From: Pseudophaeobacter sp965641885
GTDB taxonomy: Bacteria; Pseudomonadota; Alphaproteobacteria; Rhodobacterales; Rhodobacteraceae
Length of the DNA stretch: 64,000 nucleotides
NCBI GenBank assembly: GCA_965641885.1
Contig: OZ282574.1
Location: 992,001 to 1,056,000 of the forward strand
Reading direction: 5' to 3'
A program made the position numbers and the translations under genes. The notes under the pieces were generated by a model. That model was not told where the DNA came from and did not search any database. It saw nothing but the letters and a program-made list of their open reading frames with translations. Shown here piece by piece: positions 42,742 to 49,782 of this stretch (positions are counted from its first letter, which is position 1; each line of letters begins with the position of its first letter).

Positions 42742-43484
42742 GGGTTTGGTCCTGTAGAGGGCTCTGCATCGGTGCGCTGCACCGCCTGGCTGGCCGCTGA
42801 GAAGTGGTTTTGCATTGCCCTGGTTGCGGCCTCGGCATGGCCCTGTGCAATGGCGTCGATAATGATCTGGTGGTCGCTCACAATGCGGTTCTGCTCGCCT
42901 TCTGTCTGCTGTGCCAGCCGGCCGGCGGTGATCGACTGCAGGATGACCTCGCGCAGAGGTTTGACGATATAGACATAGAGCGGGTTGTCCGTGGCCTCGG
43001 CAATGCAGAGGTGAAACAGATAGTCCAGTTCTGCGAACAGCTGAGGATCGCCGATGGCCTGCTGCATCCGCGCACAGAGGTCCTGTAGTTCTACGACCTG
43101 CGCCTCAGTCCGGTTTTCTGCGGCCAGGGCGGCCATGTTGGTTTCAATCCCCTGACGGACCTCCAGCACCTTGCTGACTGTAAATTGAGCGGTCGCCAAT
43201 CCGTAGGTGAAGGTGCCGGCCAGAATGTCGGGGTTGATCGCATTGACCTGGGCTTTGCGGCCATTGGAGATCTTGATGTGGCCGGCCCCCGCCAGATGGG
43301 CCAGTGCTCCGCGCACCACTACCCGGCTGACCCCCGCACGTTCGCACAAGGTGGCTTCTGACGGCAGATTGTCGCCAGGGCGCAGGCCGGTGTCTGCGAT
43401 CATAGCAAGAATGCTGTCGGCAACCCGTGTGTACAGGGGGCGGCGATCTAGGGAGTCAAAGTCTTCTGACATGGCGAATCTCAT
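42738..43484 (-). CDS. GntR family (FadR-type, FCD domain) regulator
   Basis: A 248-residue repressor-type regulator. The winged helix is LYTRVADSILAMIADTGLRPGDNLPSEATLCERAGVSRVVVRGALAHL; the all-helical FCD ligand domain follows with VRQGIETNMAALAAENR, LDYLFHLCIAEATDN and H-containing metal-site segments. The ATG at 43484 was chosen; an ATG at 43472 is equally possible. The upstream open frame to 43652 has no regulator character. It leads the kdgK-eda-dehydratase operon and very likely controls it through the palindrome at 43522. Confidence 0.9.
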   Translation of the reverse strand: MRFAMSEDFDSLDRRPLYTRVADSILAMIADTGLRPGDNLPSEATLCERAGVSRVVVRGALAHLAGAGHIKISNGRKAQVNAINPDILAGTFTYGLATAQFTVSKVLEVRQGIETNMAALAAENRTEAQVVELQDLCARMQQAIGDPQLFAELDYLFHLCIAEATDNPLYVYIVKPLREVILQSITAGRLAQQTEGEQNRIVSDHQIIIDAIAQGHAEAATRAMQNHFSAASQAVQRTDAEPSTGPNP

Positions 43485-43521
43485 GCTCTTGATGCGTGGT
43501 GACGGGTGCTTGAAGTTTTGA

Positions 43522-43548
43522 AAACCTATATACCTATAATATAGGTTT
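43522..43548. promoter_or_regulatory. Probable GntR operator palindrome
   Basis: AAACCTATA (43522-43530) and TATAGGTTT (43540-43548) are perfect 9-bp inverted repeats around TACCTATAA, which contains a third CCTATA half site. It lies 38 bp upstream of the gntR start, in the promoter position of the sugar-acid operon. Binding by the adjacent regulator is inferred. Confidence 0.65.
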
Positions 43549-43716
43549 GGCAATATCAGCGGGCGCCGCCATTGCGCGCAGCTCGTCCAGCCCGACGGCG
43601 CCAAAGTGATCCAGAGCGTCCAAAAGGTAACGGTTGTCCTTGCGGTAGGCATTGCCCTGCATGATCACCACCCGATCCGGCGAGGCCTGCGGGGCAGGGG
43701 GGTGGCTGGTGGGCGT
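43534..43716 (-). pseudogene. Remnant of a TIM-barrel amidohydrolase (lactonase type)
   Basis: Reading the minus strand gives SPDRVVIMQGNAYRKDN then RYLLDALDHFGA, then GLDELRAMAA and a stop at 43534-43536. The first part is typical of the amidohydrolase-2 family that includes 2-pyrone-4,6-dicarboxylate and aldarolactone hydrolases. Only about 40 recognisable residues remain of roughly 280, with no start codon or metal-site histidines. The upstream boundary is uncertain. It fits an ancestral uronate or aldarate pathway at this locus. The gntR operator covers its stop codon. Confidence 0.6.
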
Positions 43717-43979
43717 GATTCCGTCTCGATGCTGGGAGGTTTGGCTGGATTTGTCACTCCGGTAGGTTGGGTTTTGCCTGACCTGTTTGGTCGGTGCTCT
43801 GGAGTTTAACCCTGGGTGATTGCCGCATGAGTGGCGAGGCCTGTTTCTCTGCCAGGGATACTAATATTTAATAACAGTAAGTTAGTAGATTTCGCCTCGC
43901 AATGCTCTAGGGATCAGGGTGCGGGTTTATGAAATCTTCCAAAATTATCAGTTGTAAATATTTGTAATTTCTGAGATTG

Positions 43980-43992
43980 ATTTGTGACAAAT
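43980..43992. promoter_or_regulatory. 13-bp palindrome before the second TRAP operon
   Basis: ATTTGTGACAAAT is a perfect palindrome apart from its central base, ending 20 bp before the dctP-type start and next to the GGAGGAGGAG ribosome-binding site. It is a candidate operator; a GntR-type protein is the likely ligand. Confidence 0.45.
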
Positions 43993-44012
43993 TGTCTGGA
44001 GGAGGAGACAGG

Positions 44013-45008
44013 ATGATGATGAACAAATTGATCGGACGCGGGGCATTTGCCCTTGCTGCAGCAGCAACTTTGGCAATGGCACCTGTGGGCGCTGAGGCCA
44101 AAGATTGGCGCGGTTGGAACATCCACGTGGTGGACTATCCAGTGTCGCATGGCATGGAAGCCTTCATGGCCGAAGTCGAAGAAAAGACCGCAGGTTCTGT
44201 GAAGGGTAAGGTCTTTCATGCCGGCGTTCTGGGCTCGCAGCCTGATGCGATCGAGCAGCTCCGTCTCGGCATTCTGGACTTTGGTGTCTTTAGTCTTGGG
44301 CCAATGGGTCAGGCCGTGCCGGAAACCAATGTGGTATCGCTGCCCTTTATCTTTAAAAGTGTACCGCAGATGTACCGCCTGATGGATGGCGCGCCTGGTG
44401 AAGCGCTGGGCAAAGGACTGGAAGCCAAAGGCATTGTCGCACTTGGCTACTATGACGCTGGTGCACGCTCTTTCTACAACTCCATCAAGCCGATCAATAC
44501 TCCGGCGGATGTGGAAGGCATGAAAGTGCGGGTCATGAACAACGATCTGTTTGTTGGCATGATCGAATCCATGGGGGGCAATGCGACCCCGATGGCCTTT
44601 GCCGAGGTCTATCAGTCGATCAAAACCGGTGTTGTAGATGGTGCGGAAAATAACCCGCCCTCCTATGAATCGACCAGCCACTTTGAGGTCGCGCAGTACT
44701 ATTCCATGTCGCAGCACCTGATCATCCCCGAGTGCCTGTGCATGAGCAAAAAGACCTTTGATGCGCTGACGCCTGAGCAGCAGACGATTGTCAAAGACGC
44801 CGGTCGCGCCTCAACCGAGCTGCAGCGTAAACTGTGGCAGGAACGCGAAGCCGCTTCGATGAAAATCGTTGTTGATGGTGGTGTCACCGTCAATGAAATC
44901 GCTGACAAATCCGCTTTCCAGGCGGCGATGGCCCCAGTCTATGACAGCTATCTGGCAGCGAACCCTGAGATGACCGAACTGGTCAATCTGTTCCGCAACG
45001 CGGACTGA
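44013..45008 (+). CDS. TRAP transporter substrate-binding protein (sugar-acid type)
   Basis: Periplasmic binding protein of a second TRAP system, 331 aa, with a signal peptide ending at GAEA. It has the classical DctP core: GVLGSQPDAIEQLRLGILDFGVF, DVEGMKVRVMNNDLFVGMIESMGGNATPM and VYQSIKTGVVDGAENNPPSYES. The arginine of KVRVMNN and the ENN segment are typical carboxylate-binding elements. The ATG run at 44013 follows a perfect GGAGGAGGAG site. The neighbouring sugar-acid enzymes suggest a uronate or aldonate ligand (inference). Confidence 0.93.
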   Translation: MMMNKLIGRGAFALAAAATLAMAPVGAEAKDWRGWNIHVVDYPVSHGMEAFMAEVEEKTAGSVKGKVFHAGVLGSQPDAIEQLRLGILDFGVFSLGPMGQAVPETNVVSLPFIFKSVPQMYRLMDGAPGEALGKGLEAKGIVALGYYDAGARSFYNSIKPINTPADVEGMKVRVMNNDLFVGMIESMGGNATPMAFAEVYQSIKTGVVDGAENNPPSYESTSHFEVAQYYSMSQHLIIPECLCMSKKTFDALTPEQQTIVKDAGRASTELQRKLWQEREAASMKIVVDGGVTVNEIADKSAFQAAMAPVYDSYLAANPEMTELVNLFRNAD

Positions 45009-45080
45009 TCTGCATCCAAAACAGACGTGATGCGTTCCGGCTGTCGGAGCGCATTGCGCTTAAGTCGAAGGAAAAGGCTC

Positions 45081-45611
45081 ATGGAGCACCCCCCTCGTTG
45101 GATGGCGCGCACAGAACGCGGATTGAATGGTCTGAGTGCCCTGTGCATGTTGGCCGCCTCAATCGCTCTTGTTATTCTGGTTGCGACATTTGGTTGGCTG
45201 GTCTTTGGTCGGTATGTGTTGAATGCAACACCCACCTGGGTCGAGCAACTGGCGCTGTTACTTGTCTGCTACATCACCTACCTGGGCGCAGCTGCCGGTA
45301 TCCATGAAAACACCCACCTTGGCGTGACCCTGTTTCGTGACGCGATGGGCGTAAGGATCAGCAGTGTCCTGAAAATACTGATTGATATCGTTCTTGCCGT
45401 CTTTGGGCTGATCATGATGATCGCCTGTATTGAGCTGTTTAATTTTGGCTGGAGCACAATGCTGCCCATGCTCGATATCCCCGAAAGCTTCCGAACACTC
45501 TCGGCACTCCTGTGCGGCGGTCTCGTCTTTGTCTTCACAGGCCTGCGTGCCGTCTTCCGGATCATTTGCATGCTGCAAGGCAGAACCTACCCAGAAAAAG
45601 GCGGACTATAA
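45081..45611 (+). CDS. TRAP transporter small permease (DctQ type)
   Basis: Four-helix small membrane subunit, 176 aa. Hydrophobic helices are at about residues 20-42, 52-72, 92-115 and 132-155; WVEQLALLLVCYITYLGAAAGIHENTHLGV is the conserved DctQ segment. The ATG at 45081 follows AAGGAAAAGG; the frame before it has no protein character. It lies 72 bp after the binding protein gene. Confidence 0.9.
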   Translation: MEHPPRWMARTERGLNGLSALCMLAASIALVILVATFGWLVFGRYVLNATPTWVEQLALLLVCYITYLGAAAGIHENTHLGVTLFRDAMGVRISSVLKILIDIVLAVFGLIMMIACIELFNFGWSTMLPMLDIPESFRTLSALLCGGLVFVFTGLRAVFRIICMLQGRTYPEKGGL

Positions 45612-45613
45612 TT

Positions 45614-46894
45614 ATGGGCCTGGCTATTTTGCTCGGAATTTTTGGCGGCTGCGTGGTGCTCGGCGTGCCGGTTGCCTTTGCGATGGGAATCGCTGCCGCC
45701 TCGGCCTTCTGGTTCGAAGGCTTCCCGTTGCTGATCACCTTTCAGAGGTCGCTCTCCGGGATTTCGGTGTTTTCGCTGCTGGCAATTCCCTTTTTTGTCT
45801 TTGCCGGTGAGCTAATGCTGCATGGCGGCATTGCCATGCGTCTGGTGCGCTTTGCCTCGGCTCTGGTTGGCCATGTGCGTGGCGGCCTGGCCTCGGTGAA
45901 TATCTTCTCCAGCATGCTGTTTGGCGGCATCTCGGGGTCGGCGGTAGCGGATATCTCTGCGCTGGGCTCGATCCTGATCCCGGTGATGAAAGAGCGCGGC
46001 TACCGGGCGGACTATGCGGTGAACGTCACTGTGACCTCATCGATTGCGGGGATCGTGATCCCGCCAAGCCACAACATGATCATCTTTGCCGTTGCGGCCG
46101 GAGGTGGCATTTCGATCTCCAAACTGTTCCTTGCGGGGGTCATTCCGGGTATTCTGATGTGCCTGTGTCTGGCAATCGCGGCCTATTTCATCGCGGTAAA
46201 GCACAACTACCCGGCAGAAGAGTTCCCGGGCTGGAGGGCAGTCTGGACGGCGTCTCTGGCGGCTATCCCGGGCCTGATCACGGCGGTGATCATCGTGGGC
46301 GGCGTTCTGTCTGGCGTGTTTACGGTGACGGAATCGGGGGCCTTTGGGGCGATCTATGCGCTGCTCCTGACTTTCTTTGTCTATCGCAGCCTCGACTGGG
46401 AGGGCTTCAAGACCTCTGTTCTGTCTGCCGTGCGCACCACGGCCATGGTGATGGTGCTGATCGGGTTTGCCAGCTCTTTTGCCTATCTTCTGGCGCTCTA
46501 TCAGGTCCCGGCAAAGCTCAGCAGCTTTATGTTGGGGATCTCGGAAGAGAAGATTTTTGTCCTGCTTATGATCAACGTGATGCTCCTGATCCTGGGGATG
46601 ATCATGGACATGGCAGCGCTGATCCTGATCTGCACCCCGATCTTTTTGCCAATCGTCAAAGATCTGGGGATGGATCCAACTCAGTTTGGCATCATGCTGC
46701 TGGTGAACCTTGGTCTGGGCCTGTGTACGCCGCCAGTTGGAACCTGCCTGTTTGTGGGCTGTGCTGTGGGGAAAATCAGGATTGAAGAGACGCTAAAGAC
46801 CATCTGGCCCTTCTATCTGGCCATCCTCGCGGCCCTCATTTTAATTACTTATGTGCCGGCCGTGTCGCTCTACCTGCCATCCTTGCTTGAGTAG
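45614..46894 (+). CDS. TRAP transporter large permease (DctM type)
   Basis: Large membrane subunit, 426 aa, about 12 helices, with SVFSLLAIPFFVFAGELMLHGG, NIFSSMLFGGISGSAVADISALG, GIVIPPSHNMIIFA and LGLCTPPVGTCLFVGCAVG. It starts two bases after the small subunit gene. The frame upstream of 45614 is only an overlap with dctQ. The regular DctM layout argues that the transporter is functional. Confidence 0.95.
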   Translation: MGLAILLGIFGGCVVLGVPVAFAMGIAAASAFWFEGFPLLITFQRSLSGISVFSLLAIPFFVFAGELMLHGGIAMRLVRFASALVGHVRGGLASVNIFSSMLFGGISGSAVADISALGSILIPVMKERGYRADYAVNVTVTSSIAGIVIPPSHNMIIFAVAAGGGISISKLFLAGVIPGILMCLCLAIAAYFIAVKHNYPAEEFPGWRAVWTASLAAIPGLITAVIIVGGVLSGVFTVTESGAFGAIYALLLTFFVYRSLDWEGFKTSVLSAVRTTAMVMVLIGFASSFAYLLALYQVPAKLSSFMLGISEEKIFVLLMINVMLLILGMIMDMAALILICTPIFLPIVKDLGMDPTQFGIMLLVNLGLGLCTPPVGTCLFVGCAVGKIRIEETLKTIWPFYLAILAALILITYVPAVSLYLPSLLE

Positions 46895-46921
46895 TCGCAA
46901 AGTTTTGCGCTCTCACAACAG

Positions 46922-46969
46922 CGGGTTGCGGTGAGTCTGGGCCTTCCCAGCCGGGCTTGCCGCAACCCG
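46922..46969 (+). other. Compound stem-loop between dctM and rraA
   Basis: An outer perfect 10-bp stem, CGGGTTGCGG with CCGCAACCCG (46960-46969), encloses an inner hairpin CTGGG-CCTT-CCCAG (46937-46950). It lies in the 102-bp gap in the operon. No T run follows, so attenuation or protection of the upstream message is more likely than full termination. Confidence 0.6.
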
Positions 46970-46996
46970 ACCTGAAAGAAAAAAGAAGGTGTCAAA

Positions 46997-47713
46997 ATGA
47001 CAAACCTATCGTCCGAGACGCTCAATAAGCTGGCAGAGGTCAGCACAGCAACCCTGACAACCGCGCTGTTTCGCCGTGGCTTTCGCAATATCTTTATTCA
47101 GGGGCCGCAACGCATGAACCCAGGCCCCAATATGGTGGGGCCGGCCTATACGCTGCGCTATATTCCCGCGCGTGAGGATCTGGACGGCCTGGACTCTTTT
47201 GCGGACCGCGAAAACCCGCAACGCAAAGGGGTTGAGGAATGCCCCGAGGGCGCGGTTTTTGTGATTGATTCCCGGCAGGACGCCACAGCAGCCTCGGCGG
47301 GCTGTATCCTGGTGACACGGCTTCAGGAGCGGGGCTGTAAGGGGATCGTGACCGATGGCGGTTTTCGCGACACGCCCGAGATTTCGGCCCTTAGAATGCC
47401 GGCCTATCATTCCCGCCCAAGTGCCCCAACCAATTTGACAAAACATCACGCCGTTGCGATCAATGACCCCATTGCCTGTGGTGGGGTCTCGGTCTTTCCC
47501 GGCGACATCATTGTGGGCGACAACGAGGGCGTGGTTTGCATCCCGCGGCATCTGGTGACAGAAGTAGCGCAGGAAACCGAAGAGATGACGGTCTTTGAGG
47601 ATTATGTTCTGGAAAGGGTGCAGGAAGGGGCCTCGATTTTTGGTCTCTACCCACCAACAGATCCGGAAACTATGGACAGATTTAAGGTATGGCGGCAGAA
47701 AAACAACAGGTAA
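46997..47713 (+). CDS. RraA-like / HMG aldolase family protein
   Basis: A 238-residue member of the RraA-like family, which contains 4-hydroxy-4-methyl-2-oxoglutarate aldolases and the RNase E inhibitor RraA. Visible elements are VGPAYTLRYIPAREDL, the GCKGIVTDGGFRDTPEI segment with the metal-binding aspartate, VAINDPIACGGVSVFPGDIIVGDNEGVVCIP and the C-terminal extension. The length exceeds the short RraA (about 160 aa) and matches the catabolic type. In a TRAP-sugar acid operon it probably acts as an aldolase or keto-acid enzyme rather than on RNase E. The stop overlaps the next start by one base. Confidence 0.85.
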   Translation: MTNLSSETLNKLAEVSTATLTTALFRRGFRNIFIQGPQRMNPGPNMVGPAYTLRYIPAREDLDGLDSFADRENPQRKGVEECPEGAVFVIDSRQDATAASAGCILVTRLQERGCKGIVTDGGFRDTPEISALRMPAYHSRPSAPTNLTKHHAVAINDPIACGGVSVFPGDIIVGDNEGVVCIPRHLVTEVAQETEEMTVFEDYVLERVQEGASIFGLYPPTDPETMDRFKVWRQKNNR

Positions 47714-48432
47714 TGGGCGCGACCAAGGTCCCGTCCGGGGCTGCGCGGCCCGGACGGGACCGCACCCTGTCGGATCGTGTCTATGAAAAAATTCTGGCCC
47801 TCATTGCCAATGGTGAGGCACCGGTCGGTGCCAAGCTTCCAACAGAACATGTGCTGAGCGAGCAGTTGGAGGTGTCGCGTCCGGTGTTGCGTCAGGCGCT
47901 CAAGCAGCTGCGCGAGGACGGGGTGATCGTGTCCCGCCAGGGCTCAGGCTCTTTTGTCCAGCGCCGCCCCGAAGAGGCGGTTTTGGATTTTGCTCCGGTG
48001 GGCTCGATCGCTGATATTCAGCGGACCTTTGAGTTTCGCGCCGCCATTGAAGGGGAGGCCGCCTATCTCGCGGCCCAGCGACGCACAGAGGCCGATCTAT
48101 TGAAGATGCGCTCTCAGCTTGAAGAGCTGGATCGGTGCATCAAAGAGGGTGAGCTGGGGGTGGAGACGGATGAGGCCTTTCACGAGACCATCTGCACCGC
48201 CTCGGGGAACCAGTATTTCACTGTGGCGCGGACCTCGATGAAGGCAAATATCCTGACGGGCCTGAAGTTGACCCGCAATCTGTCGCTGACCAAACCGCAC
48301 GAGCGGCTGGAACTGGTCCAGCGCGAGCACTACCAGATTTTTGATGCCATCAAGGCTGGCGATGCCGATGCGGCACGGGCTGCGATGCGCCTGCACGTGG
48401 AAAATGCGCGCAAGCGGGTGTTTGAGGGATAG
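47713..48432 (+). CDS. GntR family (FadR-type, FCD domain) regulator
   Basis: A 239-residue regulator: the winged helix LSDRVYEKILALIANGEAPVGAKLPTE followed by LSEQLEVSRPVLRQALKQL and VSRQGSGSFV, then an FCD domain (FEFRAAIEGEAAYLAAQRR, DEAFHETICTASGNQ, ELVQREHYQIFDAIKAGDADAA). It starts at the ATG of a TAATG overlap with rraA; an ATG at 47689 would overlap more. As the last gene of the TRAP-rraA operon it is probably autoregulated and may bind the palindrome at 43980. Confidence 0.9.
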   Translation: MGATKVPSGAARPGRDRTLSDRVYEKILALIANGEAPVGAKLPTEHVLSEQLEVSRPVLRQALKQLREDGVIVSRQGSGSFVQRRPEEAVLDFAPVGSIADIQRTFEFRAAIEGEAAYLAAQRRTEADLLKMRSQLEELDRCIKEGELGVETDEAFHETICTASGNQYFTVARTSMKANILTGLKLTRNLSLTKPHERLELVQREHYQIFDAIKAGDADAARAAMRLHVENARKRVFEG

Positions 48433-48970
48433 TCAGGGCATCCCTGGGCCCGGCTTGCTGGTCACGTCGGGCGTGTCTGGAATAGTGATGCTTGAGCAGG
48501 CTCAGATTTGTAGCTGCGATGAGAATGCATTTGTTCTTTTTTGTAAATGAATGCGTGGAGTATCCAGCCGTCGCTGTCCCGTGACGTCAGCGGTGCTGAT
48601 TTGATTTCGTAAGTCATCAGCTTTAAGTGGGGCTCTGATATGACGTGTATATCCTTATAAAAATAGGAAAAACTCTGCCGATTTCTGTTGTTCCTCGGTG
48701 GTTCGCAGAGGGCGTGATCATCTAGGCGCATTTCAGGGGTGCGCTTCGTGGAAGAATTATTTGTAATAATTTGTATTGATGGGGGGGTGTTTTTTGACTA
48801 CAGACGTCATGAGGTGCCTGTGACTCCCAGTGGCTCCCAGTGACCGCCAGTGACCCCAGCTGTCCACAGGGCGGGCTGGCGAATTGGGATCAGACGCAGG
48901 TTTTGTCAATTTTGAATGGGCCACCGGGTGCTGTTGCACCGCGCGCCCGGAAAGAATGCAGGGAAGAAAA
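48433..48970. other. AT-richer intergenic stretch with a 10-bp repeat array
   Basis: The 538-bp gap between the GntR and SDR genes is locally AT-rich (48.5-48.8 kb). A minus-strand open frame at 48462-48731 (89 codons) contains TYEIKSAPLTSRDSDGWIL and could be a relic or a real small gene, but I recognise no family and no good ribosome-binding site. The 3' part carries the repeat array at 48821 and the SDR promoter region. Confidence 0.5.
48821..48858. repeat. 10-bp degenerate tandem array before the SDR gene
   Basis: Units TGACTCCCAG, TGGCTCCCAG, TGACCGCCAG and a partial TGACCCCA follow each other, about 110-150 bp upstream of the SDR start at 48971. Confidence 0.85.
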
Positions 48971-49717
48971 ATGGATCTACAGGGTAAAACTGCGATTGTG
49001 ACTGGCGGTGGGCGTGACATCGGGCGGGCCTGCGTCATGGAGCTGGCCCGTCGTGGTGCAAATGTTGTGATCAATTACTACGCCAGCGCGGAAGGGGCCG
49101 AAAGCGCCGTTGCCGAAATCACGGCCATGGGCGGGCAGGCAGTTGCGCTGCAGGGTGACATGACCAAGGAAGCAGAGGTCAAAGCCCTGGTGGCAAAGAC
49201 CGTCGAGACCTTCGGCAAGGTCGACAGTCTGATCCACGTAACGGGGGGCATTCTGGCGCGGGTGCCGATGGCAGAGACGACACTGGATCACTGGCAGGCG
49301 GTGATGGATATCAACCTGACCTCCTTTATGCTGGCGGTGCGCGAGTGCCTGCCCCATATGCCCGAAGGCGCCTCGATTGTTGGCTTCGCGTCGCAAGCGG
49401 GCCGCGATGGCGGTGGGCCAGGTGCGTCGGCCTATGCCGCATCAAAAGGCGCTTTGATGACACTGACACGTAGCCTGGCAAAGGAGCTGGGGCCAAAGAT
49501 CCGGGTGAACTCGCTATGCCCCGGCATGATCGACACCGATTTCCACAACATCTTTACCAAACCCGAAGTCCGCACCCATGTGGCCAATGTGACCCCGCTC
49601 AAACGCGAGGGGACATCGCAGGACGTGGCCAAACTGGCGGTCTTTCTGGCCTCGGATGATGCCGCATTTGTGACGGGAGCCAACGTGGATATCAACGGCG
49701 GTATGCTGTTCTCATAA
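48971..49717 (+). CDS. Short-chain dehydrogenase/reductase (3-oxoacyl-ACP reductase-like)
   Basis: A 248-residue SDR: TGGGRDIGRACVMELARRG (nucleotide binding), IHVTGGI in place of the usual NNAG, the catalytic YAASKGA, and IRVNSLCPGMIDTDF. The loss of the standard NAG asparagine (here HVTGG) is a known variation in part of the family. The ATG at 48971 has GGGAAGAA upstream. It precedes the ketoglutaric semialdehyde dehydrogenase by 65 bp, so oxidation of a sugar or sugar acid is more likely than fatty-acid synthesis. Confidence 0.88.
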   Translation: MDLQGKTAIVTGGGRDIGRACVMELARRGANVVINYYASAEGAESAVAEITAMGGQAVALQGDMTKEAEVKALVAKTVETFGKVDSLIHVTGGILARVPMAETTLDHWQAVMDINLTSFMLAVRECLPHMPEGASIVGFASQAGRDGGGPGASAYAASKGALMTLTRSLAKELGPKIRVNSLCPGMIDTDFHNIFTKPEVRTHVANVTPLKREGTSQDVAKLAVFLASDDAAFVTGANVDINGGMLFS

Positions 49718-49782
49718 ACAGACTGCTCTGTCTTACTACCGCAGCCCTATGGGCGCAGATCCAACCCTGAGAAGGCCGACAG

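Noticed and set aside
43606..43809. Plus-strand 67-codon frame upstream of the second TRAP operon
   Set aside because: It is antisense to the amidohydrolase remnant and lacks a start context; the remnant explains the open frame.
48462..48731. Minus-strand 89-codon frame in the AT-rich gap
   Set aside because: Composition is partly protein-like, but there is no recognised family, no good ribosome-binding site and no context; kept only as a remark on the gap.
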